DNA from: VRUE01 sp047519745
Lineage (GTDB): Bacteria; Actinomycetota; Thermoleophilia; Solirubrobacterales; 70-9
DNA: 5,653 bases
NCBI GenBank assembly: GCA_047519745.1
Contig: JAPVSJ010000047.1
Location: 1-5,653 of the forward strand
Reading direction: 5' to 3'
The position numbers were made by a program, and so were the translations under genes. The notes under the pieces are model-generated. The model saw only the letters and a list, made by a program, of their open reading frames with translations, was not told the DNA's origin and did not search any database. This document shows, one piece after another, positions 1 to 5,172 of the stretch. Numbering within the stretch: the stretch's first letter is position 1; each line of letters begins with the position of its first letter.

Positions 1-470
1 GGGTCGGGCTTGTAGCTGCGCACCTGCTGCGCGGTGACGACCAGATCCAGTTCGGTGCGCAGGTGGCGGCGCGAGATGCCGAGCAGTTTGTCGTCGATGT
101 TGGAGATGATCCCGATCTCGTAGCGCTTGCCGAGCCGGTCCATCGCCGCGTTGGCCTCGCGGAAGGGCAGCCAGTAGGCGACGCTGTCGGGGAGGAACTG
201 GGCCCTCGAGGGCTCGATCTCCCAGCCGACCTCGCGCGCCACCTTGACGATCGTGCGCCGCAGGACCTCGGCATACAGTTCGTAGGAGCCGGCCATGATT
301 TCCGCCTGCACTTCCATGAAGCGGGCGAGGAACGGCGCCTCTTCGAAGCTGAAGCCGTCCTTGGCGGCCTCTTTCTTGCAGGCCTCGATGATGCCCTTCT
401 CCCAATCGATCAGGGTTCCGTAGCAGTCGGTGGTCACCCAGGTGATTGATTTCAAGGCGGGGAGAGGCAT
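1..470 (-). CDS. HAD-superfamily hydrolase, haloacid dehalogenase type II-like (C-terminus missing)
   Basis: Reading the minus strand from ATG at 470 gives an uninterrupted 156-codon frame that runs off the left edge. It carries the three N-terminal HAD motifs in order. Motif I is TDCYGTLIDWE, with nucleophile Asp15 (codon 426-428). Motif II is IISNIDD, with Ser123. The motif III lysine is Lys154 in RSYKPD. Residues about 25-95 between motifs I and II form the helical C1 cap seen in subfamily IA. HAD enzymes form an aspartyl-ester intermediate. Phosphatases usually have a second Asp two residues after the nucleophile, but here it is Tyr17 (D-C-Y), the pattern of L-2-haloacid dehalogenases, so C-halogen hydrolysis of a small 2-haloacid is possible; the substrate cannot be read from sequence. 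An in-frame ATG at 482 would add four residues but lies inside the -10-like box, so 470 is preferred. Divergent from sucC. The acidic motif IV and the C-terminus lie outside the window. Confidence 0.92.
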   Translation of the reverse strand, partial: MPLPALKSITWVTTDCYGTLIDWEKGIIEACKKEAAKDGFSFEEAPFLARFMEVQAEIMAGSYELYAEVLRRTIVKVAREVGWEIEPSRAQFLPDSVAYWLPFREANAAMDRLGKRYEIGIISNIDDKLLGISRRHLRTELDLVVTAQQVRSYKPD

Positions 471-480
471 GGGGCGCGGC

Positions 481-488
481 ATCTTATA
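481..488 (-). promoter_or_regulatory. Candidate -10 box for the HAD gene
   Basis: On the minus strand this reads TATAAGAT. It contains TAAGAT, which keeps the T1, A2 and T6 of the sigma-70-type -10, and overlapping TATAAG. Transcription would start about 470-475, essentially at the ATG at 470, which implies a leaderless or near-leaderless mRNA; no Shine-Dalgarno precedes that ATG. The -35 is poor: CTGCCG at 510-505 is the best match. The same AT-rich island reads TATAGG on the plus strand (485-490) and might also serve sucC, but that match lacks the conserved final T. Confidence 0.4.
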
Positions 489-490
489 GG

Positions 491-519
491 CTGCCGCTCG
501 CGCTCGGCAGGGGCGCCCC
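491..519. promoter_or_regulatory. Two abutting dyads between the HAD gene and sucC
   Basis: The first dyad is CTGCCG (491-496) and CGGCAG (505-510), perfect 6-bp arms around the 8-nt loop CTCGCGCT. The second is GGGGCGCCCC at 510-519, a perfect 10-bp palindrome whose first base is the last base of the first dyad. Together they fill most of the 43-55 bp between the divergent starts and end 6 bp before the sucC ATG. The only Shine-Dalgarno-like purine run for sucC (AGGGG, 509-513) lies inside them. They could be operator DNA for the divergent pair or an RNA fold that limits sucC translation. High GC makes short palindromes common, so the function is inferred only. Confidence 0.35.
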
Positions 520-525
520 CACCAC

Positions 526-1692
526 ATGGACCTTCTCGAGTATCAAGGCAAGCAGCTTTTCGCCGCGCACGGCATCGCCGTGCCGAGCGGCGAGGTCGCC
601 TCGACGGTCGAGGACGCCGTCGCCGCGGCGGAGCGTGTCGGCTACCCCTGCGCGATCAAGGCCCAGGTGCTGATCGGCGGCCGCGGCAAGGCCGGCGGGA
701 TCAAGATCGCCGCCGGCAGGGCTGAGGCTGAGCAGCACGCCGGGGCGATCCTCGGCATGGACATCGTCGGGCCCCACGGCGAGGGGCCGTTCCGGGTCGA
801 CCAGGTCTGGATCGAGGGCGGCTCGGCGATCGCCGCCGAGTACTACGCCTCGGTCATCCTCGACCGCGGCGAGAAGAAGCTGCTGGCGATGGTCTCCGCC
901 AAGGGCGGGATGGACATCGAGGCGGTCGCCGCCGAGGACCCCGAGGCGCTGGTCAAGGAGCACGTCGACCCGACGCGACCCTTCACCGCAGTCGAGGCGC
1001 GGCCGATCGTCGAGCGAGCCGGCCTGGCGGAGGACGCCCTCGACGAAGCCGCCGAGATACTGGCGAAGCTCGCTGAGACCGCTCAGGCCGAGGACGCGAC
1101 GCTGATCGAGGTCAACCCGCTGATCGTGACCGAGGACCGACAGGTTCTCGCCCTCGACGCCAAGGTGACGATCGACGGCAACGCCCTTTACCGGCACGAG
1201 GGCCTCGCCGAGCTCGATGCGGAGGCGATCGACGACCCGCAGGAGGCGATGGCGCGCGAGAAGGGCCTCACCTACGTCAAGCTCGACGGCAACGTCGGCA
1301 TCCTCGCCAACGGCGCCGGCCTCTGTATGTCCACCCTCGACGTCGTCGCGCAGGCGGGCGGCGCCCCGGCCAACTTCCTCGACGCCGGCGGCGGCTCCAA
1401 GGCCGATGCGATCGTCGACGCGCTGACCGTGATCGCCTCCGACGCGAAGGTCACGGCGATCCTCTTCAATATCTTCGGCGGCATCACTCGCTGCGACGAG
1501 ATCGCCAAGGGCATCGTCGAGGCGTCGGCACAGCTCGACCTCGGCGTGCCTCTGGTCGTCCGCCTCGACGGCACCAACTCCGAGCAGGGGCTGGAGATCC
1601 TCGCCGCGGCGGGGCTGGCCAACCTGCACCAGGAGACGACGATGCTCGGCGCCGCACAGAAGGTCGTCGAGCTGGCGGGGGCGAGCGGCTGA
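526..1692 (+). CDS. sucC: Succinyl-CoA synthetase (ADP/GDP-forming) beta subunit
   Basis: The 388-residue product matches the normal length of SucC and is collinear with it. With SucD it converts succinyl-CoA, phosphate and NDP to succinate, CoA and NTP in the TCA cycle. The start MDLLEYQGKQLF is the family's usual N-terminus, which fixes the ATG at 526. The ATP-grasp part (about 1-235) shows Lys45, the glycine-rich GGRGKAGG at 51-58, EVNP with Glu195 and Asn197 (metal and nucleotide), and Asp211 in LALDAK. The C-terminal ligase domain (about 245-388) has LDGNVGILANGAGL, the FLDAGGGSK turn, the substrate/phosphate loop NIFGGITRCD (315-324) and RLDGTNSEQG. No strong Shine-Dalgarno is visible. 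The TGA stop overlaps the sucD ATG (TGATG), so the two are cotranscribed and probably translationally coupled. ATP versus GTP preference cannot be read by eye. No key residue is missing. Confidence 0.98.
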   Translation: MDLLEYQGKQLFAAHGIAVPSGEVASTVEDAVAAAERVGYPCAIKAQVLIGGRGKAGGIKIAAGRAEAEQHAGAILGMDIVGPHGEGPFRVDQVWIEGGSAIAAEYYASVILDRGEKKLLAMVSAKGGMDIEAVAAEDPEALVKEHVDPTRPFTAVEARPIVERAGLAEDALDEAAEILAKLAETAQAEDATLIEVNPLIVTEDRQVLALDAKVTIDGNALYRHEGLAELDAEAIDDPQEAMAREKGLTYVKLDGNVGILANGAGLCMSTLDVVAQAGGAPANFLDAGGGSKADAIVDALTVIASDAKVTAILFNIFGGITRCDEIAKGIVEASAQLDLGVPLVVRLDGTNSEQGLEILAAAGLANLHQETTMLGAAQKVVELAGASG

Positions 1693-2564
1693 TGTCGATC
1701 GTCGTCAGCGAGAAGACGAAGCTCGTCGTCTCCGGCCTGACCGGTCGCGAGGGCTCCTTCCACGGATTGCGCAACCAGGCCTACGGCACCGACCTGGTCG
1801 CAGGGGTCACGCCCGGCAAGGGCGGCCAGGAGGTCGAGGGGGTGCCGATCTTCGACTCGATCAAGGAGGCGGTCGAGCAGCGGGGTGCCAACACCTCGAT
1901 GATCTTCGTCCCCGCCCGCTTTGCCGCGCCGGCGATCGACGAGGCGATCGAGTCTGGGGTCGAGACGGTGATCGCGATCACCGAGGGGATCCCGGTGCTC
2001 GACATGCTGAAGACCTACTGGAAGGCGAAGCAGGCTGGGGTGCGGCTGATCGGGCCCAACTGCCCCGGCGTGCTCTCGCCCGGCAAGGCCAACGTCGGGA
2101 TCATCCCCGCCCAGTTCTTCGACCCGGGCAAGATCGGCGTCGTCTCCAAGTCGGGCACGCTGACCTACCAGATCGGCAACGAGCTGAAGCAGGCGGGCGA
2201 GGGCAACTCCTCGATCGTCGGCATCGGCGGCGACCCGATCATCGGCTCGGACTTCATCGACATCCTGAAGCTGTATGAGACCGATCCGGAGACCGAGCTG
2301 ATCGTGATGGTCGGCGAGATCGGCGGCGACGCCGAGGAGCGCGCCGCCGAGTTCATCGCCTCCGACATCTCCAAGCCGGTCGTCGCCTACATCGCCGGCT
2401 TCACCGCGCCGCCGGGCAAGCAGATGGGCCACGCCGGCGCGATCATCTCCGGCTCGTCCGGCACCGCGCAGGCGAAGAAGGAAGCGCTCGAGGCGAAGGG
2501 CGTGCGGGTCGGCGAAAGCCCGACCGAGACGGCGCGGATCGCCGTCGAAGTGCTGCGCGGCTAA
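1692..2564 (+). CDS. sucD: Succinyl-CoA synthetase alpha subunit
   Basis: The 290-residue product is normal for SucD, the subunit that binds CoA and carries the phosphohistidine. The N-terminal Rossmann CoA-binding domain (about 1-125) has SGLTGREGSFHG (14-25) and AGVTPGKGG (37-45), followed by IAITEGIP (95-101) and IGPNCPG (120-126). The ligase domain contains KSGTLTYQ (153-160), GIGGDPIIG (177-185), Glu209 in VGEIGG and the active-site His247 in MGHAGAI (codon 2430-2432). All expected catalytic residues are present. The ATG is shared with the sucC stop by one base, and no good independent ribosome binding site is seen, as expected for a coupled second cistron. The TAA stop is followed 16 bases later by the large inverted repeat, which may define the 3' end of the sucCD mRNA. 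Confidence 0.98.
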   Translation: MSIVVSEKTKLVVSGLTGREGSFHGLRNQAYGTDLVAGVTPGKGGQEVEGVPIFDSIKEAVEQRGANTSMIFVPARFAAPAIDEAIESGVETVIAITEGIPVLDMLKTYWKAKQAGVRLIGPNCPGVLSPGKANVGIIPAQFFDPGKIGVVSKSGTLTYQIGNELKQAGEGNSSIVGIGGDPIIGSDFIDILKLYETDPETELIVMVGEIGGDAEERAAEFIASDISKPVVAYIAGFTAPPGKQMGHAGAIISGSSGTAQAKKEALEAKGVRVGESPTETARIAVEVLRG

Positions 2565-2580
2565 AGAGCGTCAGTTTGGA

Positions 2581-2699
2581 GAGGAACAGGGGTGCCCCTG
2601 GCCGTGGCTGGGTTTTTCGCCTTGGAGTTGGAATTTCTCGCCGAGTGGGCGGTGCGAAAAACAGGACGCCGCGCACGGCCAGGGGCACCCCTGTTCCTC
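2581..2699. repeat. Nested inverted repeat with perfect 26-bp arms (REP/MITE-like or mRNA 3'-end hairpin)
   Basis: The left arm (2581-2606) and right arm (2674-2699) are perfect reverse complements over 26 bp. Each arm contains its own smaller dyad, CAGGGG-TG-CCCCTG (2587-2600; complement at 2680-2693). Inside the 67-bp spacer a second pair, GTTTTTCGC (2612-2620) and GCGAAAAAC (2654-2662), is again perfect, so the whole folds as a long interrupted hairpin. Read inward from either end the order is the same: GC hairpin, GGCCGTG, then T5. It lies between the sucD stop and the aminotransferase promoter, with no open frame that looks like a gene. No obvious target-site duplication flanks it. It could be a REP/BIME-type or small palindromic mobile element, a bidirectional terminator, or an RNA-stabilising hairpin. 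T5 lies 12 or more bases past the nearest hairpin, so it is not a classic intrinsic terminator. Confidence 0.9.
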
Positions 2700-2704
2700 C
2701 CATG

Positions 2705-2734
2705 TGGTCGCTTCTTCTTTCCCGTTGCTAGGCT
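2705..2734 (+). promoter_or_regulatory. Candidate promoter for a leaderless aminotransferase mRNA
   Basis: TAGGCT at 2729-2734 fits the TAnnnT core of actinobacterial -10 boxes. The weak -35 candidate TGGTCG (2705-2710, three of six matches) is 18 bp upstream. Eight bases separate the -10 from the ATG at 2743, so transcription would begin at or next to the A of the ATG. No Shine-Dalgarno precedes this ATG, which agrees with leaderless translation. The promoter starts only 5 bp after the right arm of the inverted repeat. Confidence 0.5.
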
Positions 2735-2742
2735 CGGTCGCG

Positions 2743-3846
2743 ATGGCTCAGGACATGATTTCGTTTGCTCGCGGGGCTCCTTCCGCCGACATCCTTCCCC
2801 GGGAAGCTGTGAGGGATGCTGCCTCGGTTGCTCTCGCCGAGGATTGGGAAAAGGCGCTGTCGTATGGGACGGGGATTGGGCATCCTGGGCTCTGTCAGTG
2901 GGTGGCTGAGCGGCATGGGGGGCTCGATGCGGGGCAGGTGATGATCGCCAATGGGTCGTTGGAGGCTGGCTGGATGCTGTTCGAGCATCTGCTCGAGGCC
3001 GGCGACCGGGTCGTGGTCGAGCAGCCGACGTACGACCGCACGCTGCTGATGTTGCAGCGGCTCGGGGTCGAGCTGGTGCCGGTGCCGCTGGAGGACGACG
3101 GTCTCGACCTGGAGGCGTTCGAAGCGGCGCTCGGCGACGGCCCGGTCAAGCTCGCCCACGTCATCCCCAACTTCCACAACCCCGCTGGCTGCACGCTCTC
3201 GGCCGCGAAGCGCACGCGCCTGGTCGAGCTGGCGGCCGAGCACGGCTTCTGGATCTTCGAGGACGATCCCTACCGCGAGCTGCCCTTCGAGGGCGAGGCG
3301 ATGGAGTCGATGCTCGCGATCGACTCGGCGGACCGCGTGGTTCACGCCTCTTCTTTCTCCAAGACCGTCAGCCCCGGTGTCAGGGTCGGATACCTGGCCG
3401 GGCCCGCGGGGGAGATCGCCCAGCTGGCCAAGCGCGCCAACGAGACCTACATCTCGCCCAACATGCTGGCCGAGGCGGTGGTGTTGGAGCTCTGCCGCTC
3501 GGGCAAGCTCGACGCCAACATCGAGTTCGTCAAGGGCGCGCTGCGCGAGCGCCGCGACGCCCTGGTCGGGGCGCTGCGGGAGCAGCTTCCCGAGGCCGAG
3601 TTCGTCGTCCCCGGGGGCGGCTACTTCCTCTGGCTCGACCTCGCCGAGGGCACCGACACCTCGGCGCTCCTCGCCGAGGCCAAGGGCGAGGGGGTCGCCT
3701 TCGTCGCCGGTCCCGACTTCATGATCGAGGGCGGCGAGAACAGCCTCCGCCTCTCCTTCGCCAGCGTGCCTCCGGAGCGGATCCCGGAGGGCGTCGCGCG
3801 CATCGCCCGCGCTCTCGAGCGGGTCCGCGCCGCTTCGCCGGTCTGA
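2743..3846 (+). CDS. PLP-dependent aminotransferase, fold type I (LysN/KAT/MocR-catalytic-domain group)
   Basis: From ATG 2743 the product is 367 residues, beginning MAQDMISFARGAPSADILP, which matches the usual N-terminus of this group. It swaps amino groups between an amino acid and a 2-oxoacid using PLP in the cytosol. Visible active-site features are NGSLEAG (70-76, phosphate cup), PTY with Tyr97 stacking on PLP, NFHNPAG with Asn146, EDDPY with Asp174 (pyridine N) and Tyr177, SSFSKTVSPGVRVGY with Schiff-base Lys207 (codon 3361-3363) and Arg214, and Arg336 in LRLSFA for the substrate carboxylate. There is no GntR helix-turn-helix in front, so this is an enzyme, not a MocR regulator. Nearest known activities are 2-aminoadipate, kynurenine, aromatic or branched-chain aminotransferases; the amino donor cannot be chosen by eye. 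An in-frame GTG at 2704 would add 13 residues unlike the family and would include the promoter. The first ~220 bases use noticeably more GGG, GCT and GGT codons than the rest. Confidence 0.93.
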   Translation: MAQDMISFARGAPSADILPREAVRDAASVALAEDWEKALSYGTGIGHPGLCQWVAERHGGLDAGQVMIANGSLEAGWMLFEHLLEAGDRVVVEQPTYDRTLLMLQRLGVELVPVPLEDDGLDLEAFEAALGDGPVKLAHVIPNFHNPAGCTLSAAKRTRLVELAAEHGFWIFEDDPYRELPFEGEAMESMLAIDSADRVVHASSFSKTVSPGVRVGYLAGPAGEIAQLAKRANETYISPNMLAEAVVLELCRSGKLDANIEFVKGALRERRDALVGALREQLPEAEFVVPGGGYFLWLDLAEGTDTSALLAEAKGEGVAFVAGPDFMIEGGENSLRLSFASVPPERIPEGVARIARALERVRAASPV

Positions 3847-3885
3847 CCGCCGCATCGTCGCCTCACAGCCGACGCTTCCACCGAT

Positions 3886-3916
3886 TTGTGTCGCACGATG
3901 CGATTCCGTCTACTAT
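3886..3916 (+). promoter_or_regulatory. Candidate promoter of the secreted peptidase
   Basis: TTGTGT (3886-3891) and TACTAT (3911-3916) resemble sigma-70-type -35 and -10 boxes separated by 19 bp, slightly longer than ideal. Transcription starting near 3923 would leave a leader of about 29 nt that contains the ribosome binding site. The 39 bases between the aminotransferase stop (3846) and this promoter show no convincing terminator. The presence of a promoter supports a transcription unit separate from the aminotransferase. Confidence 0.5.
3891..3903. promoter_or_regulatory. Operator-like dyad inside the peptidase promoter
   Basis: TCGCA-CGA-TGCGA is a perfect 5-bp inverted repeat with a 3-bp centre. 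It overlaps the last base of the candidate -35 and lies in the -35/-10 spacer, the position where a bound repressor would block RNA polymerase. No second copy was noticed in the window, and the binding protein is unknown. Confidence 0.35.
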
Positions 3917-3939
3917 TGCCGTCGCCGTTCCCACCGGAT

Positions 3940-3945
3940 AAGGAG
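3940..3945 (+). promoter_or_regulatory. Ribosome binding site that fixes the GTG start of the peptidase
   Basis: AAGGAG lies 6 bases before GTG 3952, an ideal spacing. It decides between this GTG and the upstream in-frame ATG at 3886, which has no ribosome binding site and overlaps the -35 box. Confidence 0.8.
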
Positions 3946-3951
3946 AGTGAA

Positions 3952-5172
3952 GTGAACAGGGATGCTAGGCAGCGGTTGAGTTTGGCGGTTGCTTTCGTTG
4001 TCGTCGCCGCGCTCGCGGCTTGGCCGGCCGCCGTCGAGGCCGCCGCCCCCACGACCCTGCCGCAGCGCCCGGTCTGCCCGGGCCCGGCCTCCCTCGGCAC
4101 GGCCCGTTGCCATGCCCATGTCGTCACCGATGCCAACGGTGCTCCCAACGTCGCGACCGCGCCCAAGGGCTACGGCCCCGCTCAGTTCCACGGCGCCTAT
4201 CAGCTCCCCGCGGGCGCGTCGACTTCGCAGACGATCGCGATCGTCGACGCCTACGACGACCCGAGGATCGAAAGCGACCTCGGTGCCTACAGCAGCACCT
4301 TCGGCCTGCCGGCATGCACGACGGCGAACGGCTGCTTCCGCAAGGTCAACCAGACCGGCGCTGCCGGCCCGTATCCCCGTTCGGACAGTGGCTGGTCCCT
4401 CGAGATCGCGCTTGACGTCGAGGTCGCCCACGCGACCTGCCCGAACTGCAAGATCTTGCTGGTGGAGGCGAGTTCGAACAGCCTCGCCAACCTCGCAGCC
4501 GCCGTCAACACTGCGGCCAAACTCGGAGCAACCGAGATCTCCAATAGTTACGGCGGCGCGGAGTTCTCGAGCGAGGTGAGTGACTCCGCCTACAACCATC
4601 CCGGCGTCGCCGTCACCGTCTCCTCGGGAGACAACGGCTACGGCGCCTTCGGCTACCCGGCGGCCTCGCCGTACGTGATCGCCGTCGGCGGAACGACGCT
4701 CAGCCTCGGGCCGGAAAACAGCTACGGCGGCGAGACGGTCTGGAGCGGCGCCGGCAGCGGCTGCAGCAGCTACCTCGCCGCGCCCAGCTGGCAGACCGCC
4801 GATCCCAACTGGGCGCTGACCGGCTGCGGCAGCAAACGCGGCGTCGCCGATGTGGCCGCCGACGCCAATCCCAGCACGGGCGCGGCCGTCTACGACACCG
4901 TCAAGTACCAGGGCCGCTCGGGCTGGTTCCAGGTCGGCGGGACGAGCCTCTCGGCGCCGCTTATCGCCGGCGTCTACGCGCTGGCCGGCAACGCCGCGAG
5001 CTTTTCCTACCCGGCCTCGTCGCTCTATTCCCATCAGCTCGACTCGCCGGCGACCCTGCACGACGTGACCAGCGGCTCGAACGGCAGCTGCTCGACGATC
5101 ATGTGCACGGCCGGGGCGCACTACGACGGCCCGACCGGCGTCGGCACGCCGATCGGCGTCGGCGCCTTCTAG
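3952..5172 (+). CDS. Secreted sedolisin-type (S53) serine-carboxyl peptidase with very short propeptide
   Basis: From GTG 3952 the product is 406 residues. Residues 1-30 form a Sec signal peptide: basic MNRDARQR, hydrophobic LSLAVAFVVVAALAAW, probable cleavage after VEA30. The S53 Ser-Glu-Asp triad is visible as Glu151 and Asp155 in WSLEIALDVE and Ser332 in GGTSLSAP. The oxyanion-hole Asp227 lies in SSGDNG, and ISNSYGG (196-202) precedes it. The C-terminal calcium site is suggested by Asp371-Val372 and AGAHYDGPTGVGTP with Asp392. S53 enzymes cleave proteins outside the cell, classically at acidic pH. Ten cysteines (42, 53, 122, 128, 163, 166, 271, 292, 380, 385) all lie in the exported part and could form up to five disulfides. 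Only about 40 residues separate the signal peptide from the catalytic core, against a large propeptide in classic sedolisins. The Ser motif resembles subtilases, so automatic labels may say S8, but the E/D pair argues for S53. The stop overlaps that of the convergent regulator. Confidence 0.94.
   Translation: MNRDARQRLSLAVAFVVVAALAAWPAAVEAAAPTTLPQRPVCPGPASLGTARCHAHVVTDANGAPNVATAPKGYGPAQFHGAYQLPAGASTSQTIAIVDAYDDPRIESDLGAYSSTFGLPACTTANGCFRKVNQTGAAGPYPRSDSGWSLEIALDVEVAHATCPNCKILLVEASSNSLANLAAAVNTAAKLGATEISNSYGGAEFSSEVSDSAYNHPGVAVTVSSGDNGYGAFGYPAASPYVIAVGGTTLSLGPENSYGGETVWSGAGSGCSSYLAAPSWQTADPNWALTGCGSKRGVADVAADANPSTGAAVYDTVKYQGRSGWFQVGGTSLSAPLIAGVYALAGNAASFSYPASSLYSHQLDSPATLHDVTSGSNGSCSTIMCTAGAHYDGPTGVGTPIGVGAF

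Noticed and set aside
63..449. Plus-strand open frame at the left edge
   Set aside because: The minus strand here encodes a HAD protein with three motifs in order; the plus frame has no family signature.
446..455. TTGA-TT-TCAA dyad near the HAD start
   Set aside because: It lies within HAD codons 6-9, has only 4-bp arms, and TTGATT is too far (33 bp) from the plus-strand -10 candidate to be a sucC -35.
484..1629. Long minus-strand open frame opposite sucC
   Set aside because: It is the complement of an unmistakable sucC. Its product is Asp/Arg/Gly/Leu-rich low-complexity sequence typical of antisense frames in GC-rich genes, with no motif.
1272..2432. Long minus-strand open frame spanning the sucC/sucD junction
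   Set aside because: It crosses two real genes and shows the same biased composition and no recognisable domain.
2581..2699. Inverted repeat as a classical insertion sequence or CRISPR unit
   Set aside because: The 67-bp interior has no transposase, no target duplication is visible, and there are no direct repeats with spacers.
2704..2742. Upstream GTG start for the aminotransferase
   Set aside because: The 13 extra residues are unlike family N-termini, no Shine-Dalgarno is present, and the stretch contains the promoter for a leaderless ATG at 2743.
2592..2909. Plus-strand open frame starting inside the inverted repeat
   Set aside because: It begins in the repeat arm, overlaps the aminotransferase in another frame and has no domain or ribosome binding site.
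2728..3855. Long minus-strand open frame opposite the aminotransferase
   Set aside because: Antisense shadow; the plus-strand frame holds the complete PLP active site.
3856..3874. CGTCG/CGACG hairpin after the aminotransferase as a terminator
   Set aside because: Only a 5-bp stem with a 9-nt loop and no T-run behind it; expected by chance in GC-rich DNA.
3886..3951. Upstream ATG start for the peptidase
   Set aside because: It overlaps the candidate -35 box, lacks a ribosome binding site and would bury the signal peptide behind 22 residues; GTG 3952 has AAGGAG at ideal spacing.
3913..5121. Long minus-strand open frame opposite the peptidase
   Set aside because: Antisense shadow of a gene with signal peptide, ribosome binding site and full catalytic set.
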